DNA of 64,000 bases from Brotaphodocola sp003480315 (GTDB lineage Bacteria > Bacillota > Clostridia > Lachnospirales > Lachnospiraceae), in NCBI RefSeq assembly GCF_964246085.1, contig NZ_CAXTPD010000007.1, one strand, 5' to 3'. Of this stretch, positions 16,945 through 25,056 are shown piece after piece. The position numbers were made by a program, and so were the translations under genes. Position 1 is the first letter of the stretch; each line of letters opens with the position of its first letter. The notes beneath the pieces were generated by a model. The model searched no databases. It was not told the origin of the DNA and saw only the letters and a program-made list of their open reading frames with translations.

Positions 16945-17589
16945 TTATTCTGTTTTTTTCTGATTCTGTGCCTCTTTTGCCTTTGCGAAAGCAATGATCA
17001 TGTCAGCTGTACCTTCTGGCCCCAGCACAGAGCTGTTGATGCACATGTCATAGCTTCTGGAATCGCCCCACTTCTTGCTGGAGTAGTAATTGTAGTAGCT
17101 GGAGCGCTTTTTATCTGTCTTTACCATGATGTCCTTTGCCTTGGCATCATCGACATGATACAGGCTTTTGATGCTGTTTAACTTGTTTTCATCGTTTCCG
17201 GTGATAAAAACAGAAACCGTATTCGGATAATCTGCCAGCGCGTAATCTGCGCAGCGTCCTACAATGACGCAGGACTCTTCGTTTGCGATCTTCTTGATGG
17301 TGTCAAACTGTGCCAGGAAGATCTTGTGGTTGATCGGCATATCCATATAAGCAGAGTTGGTATATCCGAGAGAATAGGTATCCATAACCAGAGAATACAA
17401 AAAACTGCTGGTTGGCTTCTCATCATGGGTTTCAAAAAGCTCCTCACATAATCCGCTTTCTTTTGCTGCTCTGGTAAGGAGCTCTTTGTCGTAACACTTC
17501 ACGCCCAGCTTTTCTGCGATTTTCTGACCGATCATCTTACCGCCGCTTCCACACTGACGTCCAATTGTAATAACAAGATTTCCTTTCAT
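16945..17589 (-). CDS. Cytidylate kinase-like family protein
   Basis: This 214-residue protein belongs to the AAK6/cytidylate kinase-like group. It opens with LVITIGRQCGSGGKMIG, a P-loop variant at about residues 10-18, followed by the IAEKLGVKCYDKELL segment and later the VIVGRCADYAL and VSVFITG strands typical of the group. These proteins resemble nucleoside monophosphate kinases but their substrate is generally not established, and many carry regulatory roles. The start at 17589 has AAAGGAG upstream and the gene has its own promoter. It is not obviously tied to its neighbours. Family membership is good; the substrate is unknown. Confidence 0.8.
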   Translation of the reverse strand: MKGNLVITIGRQCGSGGKMIGQKIAEKLGVKCYDKELLTRAAKESGLCEELFETHDEKPTSSFLYSLVMDTYSLGYTNSAYMDMPINHKIFLAQFDTIKKIANEESCVIVGRCADYALADYPNTVSVFITGNDENKLNSIKSLYHVDDAKAKDIMVKTDKKRSSYYNYYSSKKWGDSRSYDMCINSSVLGPEGTADMIIAFAKAKEAQNQKKTE

Positions 17590-17639
17590 ACTATCTTCTC
17601 CTTTCAGCATGCACATGATGTAATTCTTTTATTGATTAA

Positions 17640-17645
17640 ATTATA
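17640..17645 (-). promoter_or_regulatory. Promoter of the cytidylate kinase-like gene
   Basis: On the minus strand an extended -10, TGC-TATAAT (hexamer at 17640-17645), lies 50 bases before the start codon. The -35 is weak. Confidence 0.6.
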
Positions 17646-17729
17646 GCACAAATAAAGCCCAATGTATAGGAACAAAGCAATATAATTTGTCTATTTTCAG
17701 ATAACTTTTTGTGATTCTTTGCGCTGCCT

Positions 17730-18644
17730 TTAATCCTGTTCCAGCTTTCGCAGCAGCTTCTCAAAATATTCCGGAAGCGGCGCGTGAAATTCCATATATT
17801 CTCCGGTAGACGGATGGATGATGCCAAGGACTCCGGCATGCAGTGTCTGACCCTGAAGACCGGAAAACGGAACCTTTGCAGGTCCGTAAACCTGATCTCC
17901 CAGAAGCGGATGACCGATGCTCGCCATATGAACACGGATCTGATGAGTCCGCCCGGTCTCCAGCTGGCATTCCACATAGGTAAAGCGGCGAAAGCGCTTC
18001 AGGACATGATAATGGGTGACAGCCTCCTTGCCATTCTTCTCGTTGATGCTCATCTTCTTGCGGTCCACCGGATGGCGTCCGATCGGCGCGTTCACGGTTC
18101 CATCGTCTTCTTTGATCACACCATGCACGATCGCATAGTATTTGCGGGTAATGGAATGGACCTTTAGCTGTTCTGCGATCGCATTGTGCGCTTTGTCATT
18201 CTTACACACGATCAGAACGCCGGTCGTGTCCATGTCGATCCGATGCACGATGCCCGGACGCATCACGCCGTTGATCCCGGATAGTTGATCTCTGCAATGA
18301 TGCATCAGACCATTTACCAGAGTTCCGGCATAGTGTCCTGCTGCCGGATGCACCACCATGCCCTTGGGCTTATTCACCAGAATGATGTCTTTGTCCTCAT
18401 AAAGGATGTCCAGATCCATGTCTTCGGCCGTAATTTCCGGCTCTACTGCCTCCGGCACCTCGAGACGGATCTGATCTCCCTCCGAAAGCTTATAATTGCT
18501 CTTTACCGGTTTTTTGTTTACTTCAACTCCGCCGTCCTTTAACAGCTTCTGCAGATAAGAACGCGACAGATCTGCAAGCTGTCCGCTTAAATATTTGTCG
18601 ATCCGCTGTCCTGCAGCAGACTCCGCAGTCAGTTCGTAGATCAC
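17730..18644 (-). CDS. RluA-family pseudouridine synthase (RluD-like)
   Basis: Enzymes of this family convert specific uridines of 23S rRNA to pseudouridine. The 304-residue protein has an N-terminal S4 RNA-binding domain (about 12-60), then the catalytic domain with NKPKGMVVHP at 91-100 and the active-site HRID motif, catalytic Asp at residue 137. I place the start at a GTG (18644) that overlaps the lspA stop (GTGA) and has GGGGGAG five bases upstream; an ATG seven codons earlier has no site. The rluD-after-lspA order is common in Bacillota and Proteobacteria alike. Exact target positions cannot be read from sequence. Confidence 0.93.
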   Translation of the reverse strand: MIYELTAESAAGQRIDKYLSGQLADLSRSYLQKLLKDGGVEVNKKPVKSNYKLSEGDQIRLEVPEAVEPEITAEDMDLDILYEDKDIILVNKPKGMVVHPAAGHYAGTLVNGLMHHCRDQLSGINGVMRPGIVHRIDMDTTGVLIVCKNDKAHNAIAEQLKVHSITRKYYAIVHGVIKEDDGTVNAPIGRHPVDRKKMSINEKNGKEAVTHYHVLKRFRRFTYVECQLETGRTHQIRVHMASIGHPLLGDQVYGPAKVPFSGLQGQTLHAGVLGIIHPSTGEYMEFHAPLPEYFEKLLRKLEQD

Positions 18645-19162
18645 CGGTGCTCCCCCTTCTTCCATTCAAAGACCGCCAGATCTTCTTCCTTGTAGAAAAA
18701 GCAGAGGAGGCACAGGAGAGCCGCGGTTGCTGTGGTCACATAGATGTCTGCCACATTAAAGATCGGGAAATCGATCAGCCTGAAGTATAAAAAGTCTACC
18801 ACGTAGCCCTGTGTGGTACGGTCTACCATGTTTCCAAGTGCGCCAGCCGTGATCAGGATGGTGCAGATGCGAAGCCCGGTATACCGCAGACAGCTCCAGC
18901 CCGGCATACGCCACATCACATAGATGGCCGCCGCCAGCACAACGGCTCCGATCAGGAAGAAAAAGCCCTGTTTCCCCTGCAGCATGCCAAAGGCAGCTCC
19001 CCGGTTTTCCGAGTACAGGAGTTCAAATACTCCGTCCAGAATCACAAACGGCGTTTTCCCTTTCAGATGTGCCACTGCCAGAAGCTTCGTATACTGGTCG
19101 AGCAAAACCAGCACCAGGCTTAGGGCTGCCCAGGAAAGCAGATTAAATCCTTTCGTCTTCAT
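18641..19162 (-). CDS. lspA: Lipoprotein signal peptidase
   Basis: LspA is the membrane aspartic protease that removes signal peptides from prolipoproteins after lipidation. The 173-residue protein has four transmembrane segments and both catalytic aspartates: Asp114 in GNMVDR and Asp139 in FNVADI, with the ENRGAAFG loop at about 52-59. Length is normal. Its ATG lies 20 bases inside the end of aroB behind GGGAGG, and the following rluD-like gene overlaps its stop by four bases, so aroB, lspA and rluD form one tightly packed unit. Likely substrates in this window include the carboxypeptidase at 23673 and the DUF3048 protein at 48893. Confidence 0.96.
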   Translation of the reverse strand: MKTKGFNLLSWAALSLVLVLLDQYTKLLAVAHLKGKTPFVILDGVFELLYSENRGAAFGMLQGKQGFFFLIGAVVLAAAIYVMWRMPGWSCLRYTGLRICTILITAGALGNMVDRTTQGYVVDFLYFRLIDFPIFNVADIYVTTATAALLCLLCFFYKEEDLAVFEWKKGEHR

Positions 19163-20261
19163 CTGAGCCTCCCATCAGCCAGTCCAGGCACGCATCCATC
19201 TCTTCGTCCGTGACGGTACGGTCAATGAATGCCTCACCGATCCGGTGCAGCAGAATAAATTTGATCTTGCCAGAATCCATCTTTTTATCATTTTTGGTAG
19301 CTGCGATGATCTCGTCTTTGGAAAGGCCGAAATCTGCAATGGCCACCGGAAGCCCGAACTGAAAAAATACCTCCCGGATCTGCAAAGCATCTTCCAGGGT
19401 GATCTCGCCGCGCTTTGCGCTAAGGCCGGCTGCGGCCACGCTTCCAAGCGCTACACACTGTCCGTGCAGCAGCTGGAAATGCATCAGTTTTTCAATGGCA
19501 TGACCCAGGGTATGCCCAAAGTTTAAAATGCCGCGGATTCCCTGCTCTGTCGGATCCTGCTCCACCACATCGCGCTTAATGCGGCAGCTTATGAGGATCA
19601 TCTGCTCGCAGACGGAAAGATCCCTCGCGAGAATCTCCTCCCGATGGGCCTGCAGCCACTCATAATAATCTGCATCCATGATCAGTCCGTGCTTGATCAC
19701 CTCACCCATACCGCAGGCAAACTGCTCCTGCGTCAGGGTCTGAAGGCTTGTAACTGCCGTGTAGACCAGCTGCGGCATATGGAACGCGCCCACCATGTTC
19801 TTATAGGCGTCAAAATCCACACCGGTTTTACCGCCGATGCTGGAATCAACCTGGGACAGCAGGGTCGTCGGCACCTGAATAAAGCGGATGCCGCGCAGGT
19901 ACGTTGCTGCGGTAAAACCACAGAGATCTCCTACAACACCTCCGCCCAGCGCAACCAGCATATCACTTCGGTCATAGTGGTTGCGGATCAGAAATTCATA
20001 CAGATCCCGCACGGTATCCAGATTCTTGTTCTCCTCACCCGCCGGGAACACAAAAAGATGGACCTCCCTGCAGACTGGCTCCAGCTGCCGGATCACGGTA
20101 TCACTGTAGAGTTCTGCAACCGTGCTGTCTGTCACCACGCAAAGTCTTCTGTCCCGGACAGAAAGAGCTGCTACCTCCTGTCCCAGTCTGTCATAATTTT
20201 CTTCCATTACAATATCATAAATGGGTTTTCCATCCCGATGTACTGTCATGCGATCGCTCAT
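19143..20261 (-). CDS. aroB: 3-dehydroquinate synthase
   Basis: AroB makes 3-dehydroquinate from DAHP in the second step of the shikimate pathway, using NAD and a divalent metal. The 372-residue protein has the NAD-binding GGGVVGD motif at 106-112, the PTTLLSQVDSSIGGKTGVD core at about 131-149, and the metal ligands in MGEVIKHG and FGHTLGHA. I place the start at 20261 (MSDRMTVHRDG) behind AAGGAG; a frame open to 20318 would run into the terminator region. It is the first gene of the aroB-lspA-rluD unit; no other shikimate gene is nearby. Confidence 0.95.
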   Translation of the reverse strand: MSDRMTVHRDGKPIYDIVMEENYDRLGQEVAALSVRDRRLCVVTDSTVAELYSDTVIRQLEPVCREVHLFVFPAGEENKNLDTVRDLYEFLIRNHYDRSDMLVALGGGVVGDLCGFTAATYLRGIRFIQVPTTLLSQVDSSIGGKTGVDFDAYKNMVGAFHMPQLVYTAVTSLQTLTQEQFACGMGEVIKHGLIMDADYYEWLQAHREEILARDLSVCEQMILISCRIKRDVVEQDPTEQGIRGILNFGHTLGHAIEKLMHFQLLHGQCVALGSVAAAGLSAKRGEITLEDALQIREVFFQFGLPVAIADFGLSKDEIIAATKNDKKMDSGKIKFILLHRIGEAFIDRTVTDEEMDACLDWLMGGSDEDERI

Positions 20262-20310
20262 GATGTCTGTGCTCCTTCTCTTTATGAATATAAACTCTGA
20301 ATAAAGAAAT

Positions 20311-20351
20311 ACAGACAATCTTCCTCTTTTGTCCGTCGGAAAATTGTCTGT
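20311..20351 (-). terminator. Terminator-like hairpin after sepF
   Basis: On the minus strand ACAGACAATTTTCC pairs with GGAAGATTGTCTGT around a 13-base loop, followed by ATTTCTTTATT. The T run is broken, so termination may be partial. It sits between sepF and aroB. Confidence 0.7.
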
Positions 20352-20369
20352 ACCCTTGTCTGCCTGGTT

Positions 20370-20873
20370 TTATAAGCGGATATTCAGCCCGGATACATCC
20401 AGTGTGCCGTTCCCGATCATCTCCTGGAAATCACCTGAGAGTTCTACGGACTCCGGTGTGGCAATAAAGATGTAGCTGGAAATTTTCTGAAGGTTTCCGT
20501 TCATGGAGTATGTGGAACCCGATGTGAAATCAATGATACGCTGTGCGATCTCTGTGTGGATTCCTTCCATATTCAAAACTACCGCCTTTCCGGCCAGCAG
20601 ATAATCACAAATTTCTCTTGCATCCTCGATTGAAGTAGGCTTTACCATGGATACCTCCATGCTGCGCTTCATCGGGACAACTTTAGAAGAACGAGAGAAG
20701 AATCTTGGTTTTTCCTCGCTCCCGTCATCGTAGCTCTCAGACTCCTCACGAGCCGGGAAACGTCCTCTTTTGGCTGGCTTTTCTGCCTCATAATCGTCAT
20801 CCGGACCAAAGTATTCTTCGTCCTCATCCGGACTAAAACGCATGGTATCCATCAGTTTGCTCAAAATGCTCAT
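20370..20873 (-). CDS. sepF: Cell division protein SepF
   Basis: SepF binds and bundles FtsZ filaments and anchors them to the membrane. The 167-residue protein has an N-terminal amphipathic start (MSILSKLMDTMRF) able to contact the membrane, an acidic disordered linker to about residue 70, and the compact C-terminal SepF domain with DAREICDYLLAGKAVVLNMEG and RIIDFTSGSTYSMNG motifs. Length fits the family. It follows yggS by 21 bases, the usual order in Firmicutes. Expression is probably with yggS and the HlyD-like gene, ended by the hairpin at 20311-20351. Confidence 0.96.
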   Translation of the reverse strand: MSILSKLMDTMRFSPDEDEEYFGPDDDYEAEKPAKRGRFPAREESESYDDGSEEKPRFFSRSSKVVPMKRSMEVSMVKPTSIEDAREICDYLLAGKAVVLNMEGIHTEIAQRIIDFTSGSTYSMNGNLQKISSYIFIATPESVELSGDFQEMIGNGTLDVSGLNIRL

Positions 20874-20894
20874 AACCTATATTCTCTCCAATCC

Positions 20895-21581
20895 TTATCT
20901 GGCACCAAATATTCCGGTGCCGACTCTTATCATGGTTGAACCTTCCTCTACAGCTACCTGATAATCTCCGGTCATACCCATAGAAAGGACACCCATGTTA
21001 ACATTATCAATGTTTTTCTTTTTGATGTCAACAGATAATTGATATAATTTTCGAAAAACCGGACGATTTTTTTCCGGGTCATCTACGAAAGGCGCAATGG
21101 TCATAAGACCTTCGATCTGAAGATGCGGAAGTGCTGCAATTTGACCTGCCATTTCCTCCACATCTTCCGGCATCATGCCAAACTTGCTCTCCTCTTTTGC
21201 CACATTGACTTCCAGAAGGATCTTCGCTGTGATGCCCAGCTTTCCTGCCTCCTGGGAAATCTGCTCTGCCAGGCGGTAAGAATCCACAGAATGGATCAGT
21301 ACTGCGTGGGGCAGCACCTGTTTTACCTTGTTGCGCTGCAGGTGGCCGATCATATGAAAACGGGCATCCTCAGGCATTTTCGGGTGTTTTTCCAGAATCT
21401 CCTGTACCTTATTTTCACCGAAATCCCGTGCGCCGGCCTCATACGCTTCTTCCAGCATGAAAAGCGGTTTGGTCTTGCTCACCGCGATCAGGGTAACCTC
21501 CTGCGGAGAACGTCCTGCCTTTTCGCAGGCTTTTTGGATATTCTCTCTCACTTCGTTCAGATGATCTCTTATGGTGTTCAT
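20895..21581 (-). CDS. yggS: YggS-family pyridoxal phosphate homeostasis protein
   Basis: YggS/PLPBP proteins bind pyridoxal 5'-phosphate without catalysing a known reaction and keep vitamin B6 and amino acid pools balanced. The 228-residue protein is an alanine-racemase-like barrel with the PLP lysine at residue 36 in AVSKTKP, the FGENKVQE motif and FHMIGHLQRNK, then LSMGMTGDYQVAVEEGSTMIRVGTGIFG near the end, whose SMGM and RxGxxIFG stretches hold the phosphate. The ATG at 21581 follows GGGAGG. Being next to sepF is widely conserved. Confidence 0.95.
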   Translation of the reverse strand: MNTIRDHLNEVRENIQKACEKAGRSPQEVTLIAVSKTKPLFMLEEAYEAGARDFGENKVQEILEKHPKMPEDARFHMIGHLQRNKVKQVLPHAVLIHSVDSYRLAEQISQEAGKLGITAKILLEVNVAKEESKFGMMPEDVEEMAGQIAALPHLQIEGLMTIAPFVDDPEKNRPVFRKLYQLSVDIKKKNIDNVNMGVLSMGMTGDYQVAVEEGSTMIRVGTGIFGAR

Positions 21582-21629
21582 GATTATGCCTCCCTGTTCT
21601 GTTCAATCCTGTGTTCTGTTCGGAGCCTC

Positions 21630-23030
21630 TTACTGGTAAATCAGCTGGCCTTCGTATACGGTATTGGCATCCAGCACAATGTGATCATATACCGAAAGTC
21701 CGTAATTGGTGCCCTTCTTGATCGAGTAGTACTCATCGTTGGATTTGATGATCTCGATCTGTTTAAATGCGGCATAGCCCTTGTTAATGTTATACACGCC
21801 CTGCAGGGACGCGCTCTGTCCAATCTGATAGCGGTCCTGGGAATCCGGTTTCACTACATAGTCCCCGGATTGCAGTGGGGAGTCTTCTCCCTTTTCGATA
21901 TAATAATACTCGTCTGTCGCGTAATAGATGGAAACCGGCACAAATTCTGCTGCGGTCCCACTGTCAGAATAAACCTCTTTCATGAAACCGGTATCGCTGG
22001 TATCACCGCCCTGGACCATATATTCCAGCGGGATCAGATAGAATTCCTTCTCGGTGACTGCTTTAACCGGGATTTTCAGTCCATCGGCCTTTTCGGTATC
22101 TACCTCAAAGGTCACATAACGGTCAGAGGCAAACTGGACCATATACTGGGTGAAGTCCAGCTTTCCGTAGGAAGCTCCGTCCCCGCCGGTAATGATGGAA
22201 AAATCGCCGGTTGCATCCAGGTCGTTGGCGGAAAATGTCACATGAAGCTGTGTCTGGTCTTTATATTCTTCCACCGCGTCCTCCGACAGTGGGAATATAA
22301 TGCTCCAGTTATCGGAGGTGATCAGCTTATAGACCGGAGCTGACTGCTCAATAAGCTGACCGGCCTTCGTGATGGCCTTGGAATAGCCGGAACGATCAAA
22401 GGTGCTTTCCGTGATCTGATCCTCCGTCAGCCCTTCAAAGCCATCTACCGCATAGGATACCACTCCGGATACCGGAGCTGTCACCTGCACAAAGGAAGCC
22501 CCGGCCTGCTGCATGATACTGTCCAGGTTGCCCAGAGCATTGAAATTCGCATACTCCAGTACCGCCGCTTCCAGGGAATACTGCAGATCATAGATACTCT
22601 CAAACTTCCGGTCACTGTAATTCATGGAAAACGAAGAGAGCTGACGTTTTACATCGTTTAAATTCGCATCTGTCAGGCCTACATTCGCATCCGGATTCTC
22701 CTGCATCAGTTCCGCCATATTGCCTGTCTCATCGATGGAATAGATACGGGTGCCGATTGCAGCCCTCTTGCCCTCACGGATATAATAGTTGATATATCCG
22801 GCCCGGTCTGTATTCTCCACCCTCTCATCCCGCAGGATGATGCCGGTATACTGGCGGTCATTTACGATGTTGCCCTCCACAACCTCATAAAACTGAACCT
22901 TCTCCTTTTTCATGTAAGTATAAACACTGAAGAGCAGATAGACAAAGATGATCGCAAAGATCATCATGCCTATATTGATGTTTCGCGGATGGCGATATCT
23001 CACAATGTTTGATTTCTTTTTTTTGGCCAA
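21630..23030 (-). CDS. HlyD-like single-pass membrane protein
   Basis: A 466-residue protein with a basic N-terminus, one transmembrane segment at about 18-40 and a large extracytoplasmic part. It starts with TTG (GGGAGG site nine bases upstream). The extracellular part has a split lipoyl/biotinyl-like half motif (APVSGVVSYAVDGFEGL), a central helical stretch and beta-rich C-terminus, as in HlyD/membrane-fusion-type adaptors found upstream of yggS-sepF in Lachnospiraceae. No ABC transporter or outer-membrane partner is present here, so a transport role is not supported by context; a link to division or wall assembly through sepF is an alternative. Function unknown. Confidence 0.75.
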   Translation of the reverse strand: MAKKKKSNIVRYRHPRNINIGMMIFAIIFVYLLFSVYTYMKKEKVQFYEVVEGNIVNDRQYTGIILRDERVENTDRAGYINYYIREGKRAAIGTRIYSIDETGNMAELMQENPDANVGLTDANLNDVKRQLSSFSMNYSDRKFESIYDLQYSLEAAVLEYANFNALGNLDSIMQQAGASFVQVTAPVSGVVSYAVDGFEGLTEDQITESTFDRSGYSKAITKAGQLIEQSAPVYKLITSDNWSIIFPLSEDAVEEYKDQTQLHVTFSANDLDATGDFSIITGGDGASYGKLDFTQYMVQFASDRYVTFEVDTEKADGLKIPVKAVTEKEFYLIPLEYMVQGGDTSDTGFMKEVYSDSGTAAEFVPVSIYYATDEYYYIEKGEDSPLQSGDYVVKPDSQDRYQIGQSASLQGVYNINKGYAAFKQIEIIKSNDEYYSIKKGTNYGLSVYDHIVLDANTVYEGQLIYQ

Positions 23031-23112
23031 TGCACTGTTCCTCCCGGCAGTATCTGGTGTCTTTGTGACTGCTTCACGTGTTTAGAAGGAGCACGCATTT
23101 ACTGTCACACAA

Positions 23113-23143
23113 ACAGCCGGGGAGAACCTTCCGCCCCGGCTGT
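23113..23143 (-). terminator. Terminator of the P-loop protein gene
   Basis: On the minus strand ACAGCCGGGG pairs with CCCCGGCTGT around an 11-base loop, followed by TTGTGTG. A GC-rich stem with a poor T run, 20 bases after the stop of the gene at 23163. Confidence 0.7.
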
Positions 23144-23162
23144 AAAAATTTCAAACTATGTA

Positions 23163-23582
23163 TTACAGAGAGATCACAACATCTTTCTGTGCGTTCTCCG
23201 GCATTTCTGCTGCATCCATGGAGATGCTTAATACGAAGTTCACACTGTATTTTTCACTGATTCCCTCTAATGTGGTGATGGTCTCGCTGATGTCTTCTCC
23301 CTCTAAACCTGCAAGCTTCAAAAAGCTGTCTAAAAACATAGTCTCGATATCGTGATCCTGTGAAATGATACCGCAGATAAAACCGATGAATCCCTGGCTG
23401 GTGGAAACCGGGTATTCATTTACGTTGATCAGGCGGATCCGGTTGTTGAGCTCATACATATGTTTGGAACTCTTGTCGAGATAAACGATGGAACCGGTAG
23501 CTGCCTTGATACCGTTGTTTGCCATATCCAACAGATGTTTTGTTTTTCCTTTGCCTTTTCTGCCTGCAATGATCTGAACCAT
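23163..23582 (-). CDS. Small P-loop protein of unknown function
   Basis: The 139-residue product begins MVQIIAGRKGKGKTK, with a Walker A motif at residues 7-14 (GRKGKGKT). A Walker B-like strand may be TMFLDSF or NFVLSISMD. It has no membrane segment and no recognisable second domain. Similar short proteins in Clostridia are sometimes labelled twitching motility or ATPase, but neither assignment is supported by what is seen. The start at 23582 has AAGGAGG upstream, and a strong sigma-A promoter lies 60-90 bases before it. It is a single-gene unit between the HlyD-like gene and the cell shape operon. Confidence 0.7.
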   Translation of the reverse strand: MVQIIAGRKGKGKTKHLLDMANNGIKAATGSIVYLDKSSKHMYELNNRIRLINVNEYPVSTSQGFIGFICGIISQDHDIETMFLDSFLKLAGLEGEDISETITTLEGISEKYSVNFVLSISMDAAEMPENAQKDVVISL

Positions 23583-23640
23583 AGTCGTGTCCTCCTTGGG
23601 TTTATTGAATCTGTATAAAAATTCTTTTATTATTAACGTA

Positions 23641-23669
23641 ATTATAGTACAAATATATGGAATATGCAA
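23641..23669 (-). promoter_or_regulatory. Promoter of the P-loop protein gene
   Basis: On the minus strand TTGCAT (23664-23669), a 17-base spacer and a perfect TATAAT (23641-23646). It begins four bases after the stop of the upstream carboxypeptidase gene. Confidence 0.8.
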
Positions 23670-23672
23670 TCA

Positions 23673-24632
23673 CTAATTGACAATTTTGCCCATAATCTTT
23701 GTCATATTATCGTAGAGGACGTCTCTGTTCTCTGCTTTCAACACCACAGAGATATAATCGTTTCCGCTTTCATCCTGACACCCCAGGATCAGACAGGAGC
23801 CTGCCGCTCTGGTAGTGCCGGTCTTTCCCCCTATGACCGCAACGCCTTCCGGCGCCTTGCTTTTACCGTTTAAATACTGGTTGCTGTTTTTCCATTCCTG
23901 AGTTTTTGCCTGTCCGGTGCTGTCCGTGTACTGTGCCTGATAGGATACCGTACCGATGATCTTGCGAAACTCCGGATATTTTAAAGCCTCGTTGAAGATC
24001 AGGTAGAGATCGTATGCCGTTGTATAGTGATCCTCGTTGTTTAAGCCATGGGGATTCACAAAATGGGTATCGGTTGCTCCAAGTGCGTGAGCCGTCTCAT
24101 TCATCTTTTCCGCAAAAGCCTCTGTACTTCCCGCCATGTGAACTGCGATCGCAGCCCCGGCATCGTTTCCGGACGGGAGCATAAGTCCGTATAAAAGCTG
24201 CTCCATCGTCAGGGTGTCTCCCGGATTAATATGGGCCAGGGACGCCCCGGTCTCCGTGATGACTGTCTCCGGACCTACCGTCACAGAGTCAGTCAGGTCA
24301 CCATCCCGGATTGCAATGAGAGCTGTCATAATCTTGGTGATGCTGGCCGGATACAGCCGTTCAAACGGATTTTTTTGGAAGATCACCTGTTTGGAATCTA
24401 TACCAAAGGCAGCCGCCGCTTCTGCTGTTATAGATGCGTCCTCCTCTCCTTCCTCCCCGGTGACCACACACAGATTTTTTGCGAAGGAATCTGCCTGCGC
24501 ATTCTCCTGAAGATCCCTAGCCATGCTTTCCAGGCGTGAGCCTTCATAGGTAAACTGCGTCTGTCTGCTGCAGCCTGCAAGCACAAGACCGGCAAGCAGA
24601 CAGGCCGCCGTCATCATTCTTATCTTTTTCAA
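23673..24632 (-). CDS. D-alanyl-D-alanine carboxypeptidase lipoprotein
   Basis: A DacF/PBP5-like serine carboxypeptidase that trims the last D-Ala from wall pentapeptides. From a TTG at 24632, behind AGAGGTG, the product has 319 residues. It has a lipoprotein signal with lipobox LAGC (Cys21) and the three penicillin-binding motifs: Ser97-x-x-Lys100 (SITK), Ser154-Gly-Asn156 (SGN) and Lys270-Thr-Gly (KTG). The usual C-terminal amphipathic anchor domain of PBP5 is absent, which fits anchoring by lipid at the N-terminus. Its start overlaps the end of mgsA, and it is the last gene of the shape operon. Confidence 0.9.
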   Translation of the reverse strand: MKKIRMMTAACLLAGLVLAGCSRQTQFTYEGSRLESMARDLQENAQADSFAKNLCVVTGEEGEEDASITAEAAAAFGIDSKQVIFQKNPFERLYPASITKIMTALIAIRDGDLTDSVTVGPETVITETGASLAHINPGDTLTMEQLLYGLMLPSGNDAGAAIAVHMAGSTEAFAEKMNETAHALGATDTHFVNPHGLNNEDHYTTAYDLYLIFNEALKYPEFRKIIGTVSYQAQYTDSTGQAKTQEWKNSNQYLNGKSKAPEGVAVIGGKTGTTRAAGSCLILGCQDESGNDYISVVLKAENRDVLYDNMTKIMGKIVN

Positions 24633-24643
24633 GCCGCACACCT

Positions 24644-25039
24644 CTAGCGATACACTTCGCGCCACTCCAGATCGCCGCGGTCCAGAGCCTTGATCAGCAG
24701 CTCCGCGGTAGCCAGATTGGTTGCAAATGGGATGTTGTAGATATCGCACAAACGGACTACATCGTTTACATCCGGCTCATGCTTTTTCGGATGCAGCGGA
24801 TCTCGCAGATAAATAACCATATCCATGTCATTGTGCTCGATCTGGGATGCCAGCTGCTGCTGTCCGCCCAGATGGCCTGCCAGGTATTTGTGTACATTTA
24901 AGTTGGTCACCTCTTCAATCAGGCGTCCTGTAGTGCCGGTTGCATACAGTTCATGTTTATTCAAAATTCCTCTGTATGCAATGCAGAAATTCTGCATCAG
25001 CTTCTTTTTGGAATCATGTGCGATTAAACCGATGTTCAT
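24644..25039 (-). CDS. mgsA: Methylglyoxal synthase homologue with altered active site
   Basis: Methylglyoxal synthase converts dihydroxyacetone phosphate to methylglyoxal and phosphate, a bypass of lower glycolysis. The 131-residue protein has the family frame: AHD at 7-9, phosphate-binding ATGTTG at 33-38, RDPL at 79-82, HEPDV at 87-91 and ATNLATA near 106. The catalytic base, Asp71 in the E. coli enzyme (GGDQQ), is replaced by Gln60 here (GGQQQ); Asp90 and His87 match E. coli Asp101 and His98. Activity may therefore be lost or changed. It starts behind AAGGAGG, between rodA and the carboxypeptidase gene, a common place for it in Clostridia. Confidence 0.85.
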   Translation of the reverse strand: MNIGLIAHDSKKKLMQNFCIAYRGILNKHELYATGTTGRLIEEVTNLNVHKYLAGHLGGQQQLASQIEHNDMDMVIYLRDPLHPKKHEPDVNDVVRLCDIYNIPFATNLATAELLIKALDRGDLEWREVYR

Positions 25040-25056
25040 AACTGAACCCTCCTTTA

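Noticed and set aside
21123..22343. Plus-strand frame of 406 codons opposite yggS and the HlyD-like gene
   Set aside because: It spans two real minus-strand genes and the gap between them; a shadow of their codon use.
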